DNA of 51,638 nt, taken from the NCBI GenBank assembly GCA_964343305.1, contig CAYFJO010000025.1, positions 1 through 51,638 on the forward strand, read 5' to 3'. Positions 29,602 through 39,300 of the stretch are shown one piece after another. The notes beneath the pieces were generated by a model, which saw nothing but the letters and a program-made list of their open reading frames with translations, was not told where the DNA came from and ran no database searches. The DNA comes from CAYFJO01 sp964343305. Lineage in GTDB: Bacteria > Planctomycetota > Planctomycetia > Pirellulales > Pirellulaceae. The position numbers and the translations under genes were made by a program. Numbering within the stretch: the stretch's first letter is position 1; each line of letters starts with the position of its first letter.

Positions 29602-30657
29602 CTAAAGACTCGCCAAAATCGCGTCGCCCATTTGTTGCGTTGACAATTCACTGCCTAAGTCGGGCGTTTTGTTTCCCTCTGCGAGCGTCTTTTCAACTGC
29701 CCTACGAATTTGACTTGACGCGACTGATTCGCCGAGGTGTTCTAGCATCATTGCCGCGCTAAGGATCGCCGCGATCGGATTGGCAATTCCTTTGCCAGCA
29801 ATGTCAGGCGCGGAACCATGAACCGGTTCGAACATCGACGGGAAGTTACGTTCGGGATTTGTGTTGGTGCTGGGCGCCAGGCCTAATCCGCCGCCGATGA
29901 TTCCGCCCAAGTCCGTCAGTAGATCGCCGAACAAGTTTGACGCGACCACGACGTCGAAACTTTCTGGCTGCCGGACGAAGTTCATCACCGCGGCGTCACA
30001 GTGCTGCTTGTCGGCTTGGACGTCGGGATATTCCGGCGCGAGTTCGTCGAGAATCTCGTCCCACAAGACGTATGAATATCGCTGGGCGTTGGACTTGGTA
30101 ATCATCGTCAGCCGATGCCGACGAGTGCGTGCCATTTCGAATCCGTAACGCAGCACGCGTTCGATGCCGTATCGTGTGTGAATAGCCGTTTGGACAGCCC
30201 GTTCGTCAGAATACCCCTGTCGAAATCGACCGCCGATGTTGACATACTCGCCTTCCGAATTCTCGCGGATCACCACCAGGTCGATGTCGTCGGGTCCCTT
30301 GTCTCGCAAAACGCCAGGGAGTCCAGGATAAAGTCGCGAAGGACGAACGCAGGCGTATTGGTCGAATGTCTGACGGATTTGGACCAGCGGCGCGAGCGTC
30401 ACATGATCGGGAATCTCGTCGGGCCAGCCGACGGCACCGAGCAGGATGGCATCGAACGGTCGCAGCACGTCAATAAAATCATCCGGTACGACTTTGCCAT
30501 GCTCTTTCCAGTAATCCGCGCCCCACGGCAGTGTCGTCTTGTCGAGGCGAAATGGACCGCCGTGACTCTCCAAGTGGTCCAGCACACGAATCGTATGCTC
30601 GATGACTTCCGGACCAATTCCGTCGCCCGGATAGACTGCGATTTTATATTCGTTCAT
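29602..30657 (-). CDS. Tartrate/D-malate dehydrogenase-type beta-decarboxylating dehydrogenase
   Basis: This is a 351-residue NAD-dependent enzyme of the isocitrate/isopropylmalate dehydrogenase superfamily. It opens MNEYKIAVYPGDGIGPEV. The substrate-loop pattern (YWKEHGKVVPDDFIDVLRPFDAILLGAVG, PDHVTLAPLVQIRQTFDQYACVRPSR) and TKSNAQRYSYVLWDEI, SNLFGDLLTDLGG and MFEPVHGSAPDIAGKGIANP are those of tartrate dehydrogenase/D-malate dehydrogenases rather than LeuB. ATG 30657 gives the standard N-terminus; the longer frame to 30714 adds 19 residues without similarity. It is divergent from the TPR/FG-GAP gene, with 114 bases between their starts. LeuB-like activity cannot be excluded. Confidence 0.88.
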   Translation of the reverse strand: MNEYKIAVYPGDGIGPEVIEHTIRVLDHLESHGGPFRLDKTTLPWGADYWKEHGKVVPDDFIDVLRPFDAILLGAVGWPDEIPDHVTLAPLVQIRQTFDQYACVRPSRLYPGLPGVLRDKGPDDIDLVVIRENSEGEYVNIGGRFRQGYSDERAVQTAIHTRYGIERVLRYGFEMARTRRHRLTMITKSNAQRYSYVLWDEILDELAPEYPDVQADKQHCDAAVMNFVRQPESFDVVVASNLFGDLLTDLGGIIGGGLGLAPSTNTNPERNFPSMFEPVHGSAPDIAGKGIANPIAAILSAAMMLEHLGESVASSQIRRAVEKTLAEGNKTPDLGSELSTQQMGDAILASL

Positions 30658-30771
30658 AGTGATCCTTAAATCCTTCAACAACATCCTCGAACGATCCCCG
30701 AAGCGGCATCGCAAGAGGGTCGTACATTGTTTCTCATCTCTGCTGTCTCAAGTCAATTGGTCGGTGACAAC

Positions 30772-33700
30772 ATGGCGAAAGAATCAGCGAAAAAAATCCT
30801 ACGTTTCACACTCATCGTCCTCCTTTGTGTCGCGGTCGTGATGTTTCTCATTCCGCGTGGCCGCGATTTCGACGTCGACAGCGAGACGATACGCGGCATC
30901 GGATTCTTGGAAAACGGCGAGTTCAAGAAAACCAACATGATTGATCCACGCGGGTTCGGCGAGGCGGCGAGCCGATTCATCGAAATCACCAAGCGACTTC
31001 CGGGCGAGCGATTGGGCTGGCAGAACCTGGCGATTTGCCGATTCCTGGAACTCGCCGAACGGGTCGATCGCGAAGAAGAAGAGAGTGTAGACAAAGGCGA
31101 CTTTTCGACTGAGCCAGCACTAACCGCGATCGACAACTTGAAAGCCTACGACGAGAAATCTGTTGTTGCACACTGGCTGGCAGGACAAACGAAATTGATC
31201 GCGGCCGATCTTGGCGACGCCGCTCAACGCGCGGAACTTTTGAGCGAGGCCATTGATGAATTCAAGCGGGGCATCGAATTAGGACCCGAGCAGGCGTGGG
31301 TTCACTACACGTTGTACGACGTCGTTAACAAATACCAACTGAGTGAATACGCCAGCGAAGCCTCGACGGCTGTAAAGCGTGCCTTCGAGTTGGCTCCCGA
31401 AAACCTCGTTGTGTTGATGGCCTGCCTCGTAGACCAGGCATCGGCCAAGGACGAGTCGATTTCGAAGGCCATTCAGCAAGCCAAGCAGTCACTGGCATTC
31501 CTTGCACGTCACTGCCAACGATTCGGAATTGACTTGGAACAAGAGATTCCCAAAGCCGAGCAGTCCATCGAAGAAGGCAACTGGCGGGCGGCGAGACTTT
31601 CGTTTCGTCAAATCCAAAACATTGTGCTCAGCCACGACGCGTTCAAGAGCGATCTGTCGGCCATGCGTGCCGCGGCCCGTCAATCGGCGTTGGATTTTGT
31701 TGTATTCGAGTATTCGCCGAGCGTTGCTGAGCAATTTAGGATGAAAGCTCCGCCACCATCGCCAGCGATCGACGTGCGGTTTAAACCAATCTCGGATGTC
31801 GAGCCGCTGGCGGCAATCCCCGACATTCGTGACTTGAAGATTTTGGATTTCGACTTGGATGGCCTGTTGGATCTGGCCGTCCTGTGTGATGCGTCGCTCG
31901 AAGTGTTCGGACGAAAGTCCACGGGCGAATCATGGCAATCACTTACACGGATTGATCTGCCCGCGGGGATGCAAGGAATGACCGCCGGGGCATCACGCGA
32001 TTTCAAAGACGACAAGTATGTTCCGGACCTGGACAAAGACGAAGATGCACCGCCTGGAACGAGCAGACGATGGGAAGGCGGGCCTGGATGCCACATATAC
32101 GACAGTGATTTTTTCGTGTTTGGCAGCGGCGGCGTTGTCGTCATTGAAAACGTCTTGAACGAACAGACGCGCGTCCGTGATCTTGTCGTTGTGGAACAAG
32201 GCGAGGCATTTGATGCGCTGAAAGATGTGCATGTCGCACAGCTTGCCGACTTTGACCACGATTCGGACCTCGACCTGGTGATCGCCAGTTCCGCGGCCGT
32301 TTCCGCTGGTGTCTCTGTTTGGATCAACGATGGCACGATGGTCTTTTCGGACACGACGGAGTTCTCCGTGATGCCAACGTCGGAGTTGACATTTCACTCC
32401 ATGATTCCGATAGACTGGGATCGTGATGTGGATATCGATGTTTTACTTTTCGGTAGCGACAAGAACGCGGCTGGCTATCTCGAAAACCTGCGGCACGGCC
32501 AGTTTCGATGGAAGCCCTTTGCGGAAGAGTTCGGTCGTTGCACATCCGTGACGGTGGGAGAGTTTGACGGCAACGCGTCCTGGGATGTCGTGAAGTCATC
32601 GCCAGATCGCGTCGAACTGCATCTTACAGACACGTCCAGGCCAGGAGTGGTCAAATCGTTAGATCAGGCGACGATCATTGAAAGCGGTTGCAACGAGATC
32701 GCCGCCTGGGATTACGACAACGATGGGCAACTCGATTTGTTTGGAACGACGGACCACGGCGTTCTCAACTTTCGTGGCGAAGGCGGCTTGATTACGGAAC
32801 CCAAGAAGCTCGTATCCCCGATCAAGGACGCGGTTCAATTCTGTCGCGCGGGCGATTTAGACAACGACGGCGACTTGGAACTGGTCGTCGCCACGGCCGT
32901 GGGCATCCAGTTGTTTTCCAACGAAGGTGGCAACAAAAACAACTACTTCGTGATCATGGGCATGGGCGACAACGACAACATGGGCAAGGGGCATCATCTT
33001 GGCAGCCTGATCGAGATCAAGGCGAGCGGCCACTACCAGGCACGACTGATCAACGGCCAACGCGCGCACTTTGGACTTGGGTCGCGAAAGTCGGTCGACG
33101 TTGTCCGCATCTTGTGGACCAACGGCATGCCGCAATCGGTGATGATGCCCGAAACGCGCCATATCCTTTGCGAAGAAATGACTTTGAAAGGCTCCTGTCC
33201 GTATCTTTACACTTGGAACGGCGAGCGGTTTGTCTTCCACACCGATCTTCTGTGGGCATCACCGCTCGGTCTTCAAACGGCGGACGGCACGCTGGCACCG
33301 GCGCGGCCGTGGGAGTACTTGAAAATCCCAGGCGACAAGCTGCAAGCGCAAGACGGGCATTATGTTTTGCAAGTCACCGAGGAGTTGTGGGAAGCTGCCT
33401 ACTTCGATCACGTCTCGCTGATCGCCGTCGATCATCCGGCGGATGTCGACATCTTCACGAACGAAAAAGTCGGCCCGCCATCCATTGCCGGGCACAAGAT
33501 TCACACGGTCAAGAAACGAAAGTCCCCGATCCTTGCGCTGGACAAATTCGGCAACGACGTGATGGATGCAATCGTGAAACAAGACGGCCAGTATTTCAAA
33601 GGCTTCCGACGACGGCTTCGGCAAGGTTTCGCTGAAGAACATTTTTTGGAACTCGATCTTGGCATGGTCGACGATCCTAGCAACATCAAGCTCTTCTTAA

Positions 33701-34488
33701 CCGGCTGGATCATGCCTACCGACACGTCGATCAACGTCGGCCTATCCCAGAATCAGAATCTCGACGGCCCGCGCTTTCCATCGATATGGGTACCAACAGA
33801 GAACAATCGATGGAAGGAAGCCGTCCCTTTCATGGGATTTCCCGGTGGCAAACCGAAGACGATTGTTGTCGAACTTTCGAAATTGCTCGGCGATGAACCA
33901 AGTTGGCAACGCGGCGACCACAGAATTCGCATTGTTACTTCGGGCGAGATCTATTGGGACGAAGTGTTTTTTACGACCGGCGAAGAAGACGCGACGGTCC
34001 ATGCTCAGTCGCTCGAGCTGACGACGGCCGACTTGCACTACCGCGGCTTCTCGCGCCGCACACCGCGAGGTGAAACAACGCCGGAACTCTACGACTACGA
34101 GACCGTCTCGACACATCCCCGTTGGCCGCCGATGCACGGGCGCTTCACGCGGTTTGGTAATGTGGCCGACTTGCTCACTGAATTAGACGACCAGCTTGTC
34201 GTCATCGCCAGCGGCGACGAAATCACGTTGCGATTCAACGTGCCCGCCGACCCACCGCCAAAGCGCTGGCAACGCGATTTCGTTTTGCACTGTGTCGGCT
34301 GGGACAAAGACGCCGATCTGAACACGGTCTATGGCCAATCGGTGGAGCCGTTACCATTCGTCAGCATGAGCGGATATCCTTACCCGCTGACCGAATCGCC
34401 CCCCAATTCGTCCAAGTATCAAAGTTATCTGAAGCGATATCAAACACGAATCCAGCATGCGACATTTTGGCATCGGCTTCGCGAATGA
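30772..34488 (+). CDS. Large exported TPR, FG-GAP/VCBS and ASPIC/UnbV repeat protein
   Basis: This is a 1238-residue protein. ATG 30772 (MAKESAKKILRFTLIVLLCV) gives a basic start and one membrane/signal segment at about 10-28; the frame start at 30727 adds an unlikely extension. Residues about 50-330 are helical, TPR-like repeats (ALTAIDNLKAY, AIDEFKRGIELGPEQAWVHY, AFELAPENLVVLMA). Then come FG-GAP/VCBS calcium-loop repeats (DFDLDGLLDLA near 358, DFDHDSDLDLV near 494, DYDNDGQLDLF near 646, DLDNDGDLELV near 696). An ASPIC/UnbV-like segment (GKGHHLGSLIEIKASG, LGSRKSVDVVRILWTNG) follows. The last 400 residues (from CPYLYTWNGERFVFHTD) are a beta-rich region of unknown function. Planctomycetes carry many such CRTAC1-like surface proteins; no precise role is known. 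It is not obviously linked to its neighbours. Confidence 0.8.
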   Translation: MAKESAKKILRFTLIVLLCVAVVMFLIPRGRDFDVDSETIRGIGFLENGEFKKTNMIDPRGFGEAASRFIEITKRLPGERLGWQNLAICRFLELAERVDREEEESVDKGDFSTEPALTAIDNLKAYDEKSVVAHWLAGQTKLIAADLGDAAQRAELLSEAIDEFKRGIELGPEQAWVHYTLYDVVNKYQLSEYASEASTAVKRAFELAPENLVVLMACLVDQASAKDESISKAIQQAKQSLAFLARHCQRFGIDLEQEIPKAEQSIEEGNWRAARLSFRQIQNIVLSHDAFKSDLSAMRAAARQSALDFVVFEYSPSVAEQFRMKAPPPSPAIDVRFKPISDVEPLAAIPDIRDLKILDFDLDGLLDLAVLCDASLEVFGRKSTGESWQSLTRIDLPAGMQGMTAGASRDFKDDKYVPDLDKDEDAPPGTSRRWEGGPGCHIYDSDFFVFGSGGVVVIENVLNEQTRVRDLVVVEQGEAFDALKDVHVAQLADFDHDSDLDLVIASSAAVSAGVSVWINDGTMVFSDTTEFSVMPTSELTFHSMIPIDWDRDVDIDVLLFGSDKNAAGYLENLRHGQFRWKPFAEEFGRCTSVTVGEFDGNASWDVVKSSPDRVELHLTDTSRPGVVKSLDQATIIESGCNEIAAWDYDNDGQLDLFGTTDHGVLNFRGEGGLITEPKKLVSPIKDAVQFCRAGDLDNDGDLELVVATAVGIQLFSNEGGNKNNYFVIMGMGDNDNMGKGHHLGSLIEIKASGHYQARLINGQRAHFGLGSRKSVDVVRILWTNGMPQSVMMPETRHILCEEMTLKGSCPYLYTWNGERFVFHTDLLWASPLGLQTADGTLAPARPWEYLKIPGDKLQAQDGHYVLQVTEELWEAAYFDHVSLIAVDHPADVDIFTNEKVGPPSIAGHKIHTVKKRKSPILALDKFGNDVMDAIVKQDGQYFKGFRRRLRQGFAEEHFLELDLGMVDDPSNIKLFLTGWIMPTDTSINVGLSQNQNLDGPRFPSIWVPTENNRWKEAVPFMGFPGGKPKTIVVELSKLLGDEPSWQRGDHRIRIVTSGEIYWDEVFFTTGEEDATVHAQSLELTTADLHYRGFSRRTPRGETTPELYDYETVSTHPRWPPMHGRFTRFGNVADLLTELDDQLVVIASGDEITLRFNVPADPPPKRWQRDFVLHCVGWDKDADLNTVYGQSVEPLPFVSMSGYPYPLTESPPNSSKYQSYLKRYQTRIQHATFWHRLRE

Positions 34489-34499
34489 TAGGCCGACTG

Positions 34500-35969
34500 T
34501 CAATTCTGTGGCTCCGGCAGCGGTTCTGCTCTAACCGTCGATGCGACCTGCCAGGTCGACGCAACACAGCCGATCGCCCGTTCGAGTTGTGCGATCGCCT
34601 GCTCTCGCCGTGCCCGACGCATGTGATAACTGATGCGAAAACGGAGCAAGGTCTCGTAGTTGTCAATCAATTGTTGAAAGCCAATGCGGTCGACCCGGTA
34701 GCCTTCGACGGACAGCTCGAGCGTCTGTTCGGCTTTGCGCAGAATCTTCGTGTTGAGGATTGCTAACACTCGGTCGTGCTCGATTGCCTGGGCGTGAAAC
34801 GTTTCAACATCGGCGCGTAGCTGGTCCCACGTTGCGTTGTAGCGGTGGGAACTTTGCGACGCGTTGGCTCGTGTTTCTCGCACAGCGGCGTTCAATTTGC
34901 CCCGATAGATCGGCACGTTCATGCCCAGCATCACCGAATAGGCGTCGTCGCCGTTTGCCACCGGGCTGAGTCCGCGCTCGCCGATGTCGATCCAATTGAA
35001 TCCGATGTTGAAATCCGGGAAATAATTCTTGCGCGCCAATCGCACGTTCGTATTGTCTCGCTGAATCTCCTGACGACGGGCCTTGAGCTGTGGATGGCAT
35101 TGATCGATCATCGCCACCAGCATGTCGACGTCGGGCGGCCGTGATGTTTCCGGCATCCGTGGTTGAACTGCCAGCTTTAAACCTCGTGGCAAGTGGATTG
35201 CTTTGGCCAACCGTGCGTTGGCTTTTGCCCGGGCTTGTCCTAGTTCGGCCAGCGTGACTTGTAATTGGTGCAGTTCGACTTCCGCTTGCAGGACCGTCTC
35301 CAGGCCGACTTGATCCTCGTCCGTTTCGTACTTCGATCGCGACATCGAAATGACATCGTTCAACTTCGGCACCAGCAAACGATTGACGCGGATCGCTTCC
35401 TCGATGAAGTACAAGTCGTAGTAGGCCAGCTTCACTTGCTCAATGACCGTCAGTTCGACATTGGCAAGCTCGGCATAGGCAGCTTGTGCATCGTGATAGG
35501 CAGCGTGGCCACGGAGCCAGCGTTTGCCAAACCAAGGAAGTTTTTGTGAGACGCTGACGACGGCCTCCTGAGGGCCGGCGGCGGTTTCGATCTCTTTGAT
35601 GAAAAGCGTTGTCGAAACGTAGGGATCATCCAACGCCCGCGCTTGCGGAATCCGCGCCATGCGAGCCTGAGCCTTCGCGCGAGCGACGCGAATCTCTGGA
35701 TTGTTCGACATCGCAAACGAAATCAATTCCTCGACGTGCGTCGGCCCTTCGAACAGCCGGTCGTTGTGCGCAGGATTTGCGGCTTTGATGTGTGCAACTT
35801 GTCGCACTTCATTCGTGGGCGAGGGTTCGGCGTTGCGCGTCGGCAAAGCGATGGGCGTCGATCGACTGTCGCTTGACGCGGTCTCCGTTTGCGTCGTCGC
35901 GCACCCGCCGAGCGCCATCAGCACTACGATCGAACTCCAACAAAGCCCTTGGCATCCAGAACAATACAT
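34500..35969 (-). CDS. TolC/CusC-type outer-membrane efflux lipoprotein
   Basis: This 489-residue outer-membrane channel component completes a tripartite metal efflux pump. An N-terminal lipobox (VVLMALGGC, Cys23 from ATG 35969) suggests lipid anchoring. The long coiled-coil helices typical of the OEP family are visible twice (IRVARAKAQARMARIPQ, ELHQLQVTLAELGQARAKANARLA; ETRANASQSSHRYNATWDQL, RRARREQAIAQLERAIG). A start at 35999 is also open. It is the last gene of the - strand efflux operon, separated from the RND gene by a 377-base stretch that holds a palindromic repeat and a VOC relic, so it may have its own promoter. A perfect 14-base palindrome, GTGTGCGCGCACAC, lies at 36107-36120 upstream. 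Confidence 0.88.
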   Translation of the reverse strand: MYCSGCQGLCWSSIVVLMALGGCATTQTETASSDSRSTPIALPTRNAEPSPTNEVRQVAHIKAANPAHNDRLFEGPTHVEELISFAMSNNPEIRVARAKAQARMARIPQARALDDPYVSTTLFIKEIETAAGPQEAVVSVSQKLPWFGKRWLRGHAAYHDAQAAYAELANVELTVIEQVKLAYYDLYFIEEAIRVNRLLVPKLNDVISMSRSKYETDEDQVGLETVLQAEVELHQLQVTLAELGQARAKANARLAKAIHLPRGLKLAVQPRMPETSRPPDVDMLVAMIDQCHPQLKARRQEIQRDNTNVRLARKNYFPDFNIGFNWIDIGERGLSPVANGDDAYSVMLGMNVPIYRGKLNAAVRETRANASQSSHRYNATWDQLRADVETFHAQAIEHDRVLAILNTKILRKAEQTLELSVEGYRVDRIGFQQLIDNYETLLRFRISYHMRRARREQAIAQLERAIGCVASTWQVASTVRAEPLPEPQN

Positions 35970-36178
35970 CCAAGCTCCCGTAAATCCCGCACAACACAAC
36001 GTCGTTGTACAGTTTGTATCGACAATTCGGTTGGTAGTAAGTCAAAAGTAACGAACGCGACAGAACAGACACTACAACTGGAACGATTGGCACGCGGCTT
36101 GTGCGGGTGTGCGCGCACACGTTCAGTGCACATCCGCATAACCGTCAAAGAACAAACGGTGCGCGCTAGGCTCTGTCT

Positions 36179-36239
36179 GTAGCACAGGCTGCCAGCCTGT
36201 TCTTTCCGATGATCGTTACAGCCAAGCTGGCTGTGCTAC
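36179..36239. repeat. Compound palindrome GTAGCACAG...CTGTGCTAC with two inner hairpins
   Basis: Outer arms GTAGCACAG (36179-36187) and CTGTGCTAC (36231-36239) pair perfectly. Inside, CAGGCTG-C-CAGCCTG and CAGCCA-AGC-TGGCTG form two further hairpins, so a transcript could fold as a three-way structure. This is a class of repeat common between genes in planctomycetes (from memory, not searched). The surrounding stretch 36000-36345 has no full gene; besides this repeat it holds a 14-base palindrome and a gene relic. Confidence 0.75.
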
Positions 36240-36256
36240 GTGTTTTGGGGCAATGC

Positions 36257-36325
36257 CTAGTCTTTCTTCAGCTTCGCCAAGGTTCCATCCGGGTCCCGGA
36301 CGCAAAAACAGAAATCGCGACATGA
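36257..36325 (-). pseudogene. C-terminal relic of a VOC (glyoxalase/bleomycin-resistance) protein
   Basis: Reading the - strand, a 22-codon frame bounded by stops encodes DFCFCVRDPDGTLAKLKKD. The F-x-x-x-R-D-P-D-G-x-x-x-x-L pattern is the usual C-terminus of vicinal oxygen chelate proteins. Everything upstream is lost, and the following sequence joins directly to the 3' end of the RND pump gene. In another frame an AGAGGAG site precedes a 35-codon open frame (ATG 36323) that I regard as chance. Nothing functional is expected. Confidence 0.5.
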
Positions 36326-36345
36326 CTAGTTCTCCTCTGGCAAGG

Positions 36346-39300
36346 TCAAGGGGTCGGGGTCGTGTTTGCATCAAAACCGTAACCGAGCCGGAGTCGCCAC
36401 TCTTGAATCAAGCAATACGTGACAGGCACGGCAAACAGGGTCATCAATTCAATCAACATGCCGCCGAACGACGGGATGGCCATTGGCACCATCACATCAC
36501 TGCCCCGGCCGGTGCTAGTCAGCACGGGAATCAGCGCAAGGATCGTCGTGGCGGTCGTCATCAGGCACGGACGAATTCGCCGCAAGCCCGCCTGAACGGT
36601 CGCCTCGCGAATGGCTTCGATAGTCGCTGGCCGCTGTCGCAGAAATGATTCGTCCAGGTACGACGCAACGACCACGCCGTCGTCAGTCGCAATGCCAAGC
36701 AACGCGATAAATCCGACCCAGACCGCCACGCTCAGATTCAGCGGATGGACCTGGAACAATTCGCGCATGTGCACGCCAAAGATCCAAAAGTCAGCGAACC
36801 ACGTCGTCGAGTAGAGCCACAGCAATATGAACCCGCCCGAACACGCGATCAACACGCCCATCCAAACCAGAAACGTGGTCAATGTCGCGTGGACCCACGA
36901 GCCGGAATGGCTGAAGTGCAGATACAAAATGATGAAAATCAGAAACAACGCCAACGGCAGCACGACCGCAAGCGTCTTTTGACTTCGCACCTGGTTCTCG
37001 TAGTTGCCAATGAACGTTGGCCGCTCAGTGCCGGGTGGCGGTGTCAGTTCGCCGCTGTCGATCTTCTCGTACAAGTGCTTGCGTGCCGCCTCGACAACAT
37101 CCACTTCGGCGAACCCCTCTTGCTTGTCAAAGATCACGTAGCCGACATAACGGGTGTTTTCGCTCTTGATCACCTGCGGACCGCGAGTGAATTTGATTTC
37201 GGACAGTTGCTTCAAAGGGACTTGTGCTCCGTCGCTGCCGGCGACCAGGATTCGGCCCAGCGATTCGATCGTATCACGCAGTTCGCGTTGATAGCGCACG
37301 CGCACGCTGTATCGCTCACGGCCCTCGACGGTCGTCGTCACACGTTGGCCGCCGATTGCCGTCTCGATCACGTCTTGGACGTCGCGGATGCTCACGCCGT
37401 ACCGGGCGATCTCACTGCGGTCGATGTCGATCTCGAGGTACGGTTTGCCCACGATGCGATCGGCGAACACGGTGGCTTCGGCCACGCCGACCGCTTGCAT
37501 CTCTTTGGACTTGAGCAGTTTTTCAATGGCCAGGCCGTATTGCTCGATGTCTAAGAGTTTTTGGCCGCGAATCCGCACAGCCATCGGTGCTCGCACGCCG
37601 GTTTGCAGCATCACGATGCGGGCCGCGATCGGTTGCAATTTTGGGGCACTCGTCGAGCCGGGCACCAGCGCGGCTTTTTCGATTTCTTTCCAGATGTCGT
37701 TGCCGGTTTGAATGTGGGGCCGCCAGTTGCGAAACGGACGGCCGCGACCATCTTCGATCAACTTGCCGTCGTCGTCGCGGACGAACTTGTCCTTCGATTT
37801 GTCGAACTTGTATCGCATCGGTTTGCCATGGTCGTCCGTATCATATTCAGGTTTGTAGTTGATGATCGTTTCGACCATCGAGATCGGCGCGGGGTCGAGC
37901 GGGCTTTCGACACGACCGATCTTGCCGACGACCGATTCCACTTCGGGAATGGCACTGATCGCCATGTCCTGCTTGCGAACAACATCGATCGCCTCGCCGA
38001 TCGAAGCGTGCGGCATCGTCGTCGGCATGTACAGATACGAACCTTCGTCCAACGGCGGCATGAATTCCTTGCCAAGTCCGGGAAACTGGTGATCGGCCCA
38101 GACCCACGGCCAACTCTTGCGAATCGTGTCACCCAAACCAACGGCATCGGCCGTTCGTGGAACGATCCAAAACGTCGTGCTGAACCCAAGCCAGGCAACC
38201 AGGCCAAGCATCACGCTGGCGGTTGGGAGCACGAAAAACGCGTATTTGTGGCGCAGGAAGAAGCGCAGCACGGGCTCGTACACTTTCATAAACAGCACGA
38301 ACACCAGCAGCAGCCCGGCGATGCTAAGCGTGATGAATCCGAGATTGCGAAGGAACCCGGGATCGGTACCCAGCGGCATCCAGTGGCTCGTCAACATGAA
38401 CAACACAAAGATGACGGCGATCGCGTTGGCGGCACGCGGAACCCACGGGGCGTACTGTTCTGGCAAGAATTCCTTGAAGCAAAGATAAACGCCGCCAAGA
38501 ATCACAATCCAGCTTGCCCAAAACAATGGCCAGCCAAGCACTGCAAACAGCAACAACATCACAATGCCAACAAAGTCCAGGACAGCGCCGGCGATGATGC
38601 GCCAAGTTTGTTTGCGAATGCGCGTCGAAAATAGAATGTGTGCGAGTGGCGGAATCAGCGTCAAGGCAACAATCACCGACGATAGCAATGCAAACGTTTT
38701 GGTGTAGGCCAACGGTTTGAACAGTTTTCCTTCTGCGCCGATCATTGTGAAGACTGGCAGGAAGCTGATGACGGTCGTCATAATCGCCGTCAGCACCGGT
38801 CGAGCGACTTCGGCCGACGCTCGGTAGACGGTGTCGAGTTTGCGTTCGCTTTCATCGGCCTCATCAAGATGTTTCAAAATGTTTTCGCAGAGAATCACGC
38901 CCATGTCGACCATCGTGCCGATCGCGATCGCAATGCCGGTCAACGACATGATGTTCGAATCGACGCCGAAGATCTTCATCGCGATGAACGACAAGCCGAC
39001 CGCCAGTGGCAACAGCGACGAGATCAACAAACTCGATCGCAAGTTCAGCACCATCACAATCACAACGATAATCGTGACCATAACTTCTTCGGTCAGCGCG
39101 TTGGTGAGCGTGTCGAGCGTTTCGTGAATCAGCTTCGTGCGATCGTAAAACGGGATGATCTTGACTTGCGACTCGGTTCCATCGGCCAGCGTTTTTGTCG
39201 GCAGCCCCGGTTCGATTTCGTCGATCTTTGCCTGGACATTTTTGATCACGGACAGCGGGTTTTCGCCATAGCGTACGACGACCACGCCACCGACCGCTTC

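Noticed and set aside
36107..36120. 14-base perfect palindrome GTGTGCGCGCACAC as an operator for the TolC gene
   Set aside because: Alternating purine-pyrimidine palindromes are easily formed by chance in this composition, and no second site or promoter supports it.
36240..36325. 35-codon open frame with a strong AGAGGAG site (ATG 36323, - strand)
   Set aside because: It runs through the dispersed palindrome and overlaps a VOC C-terminal relic in another frame, so the start is probably a chance feature.
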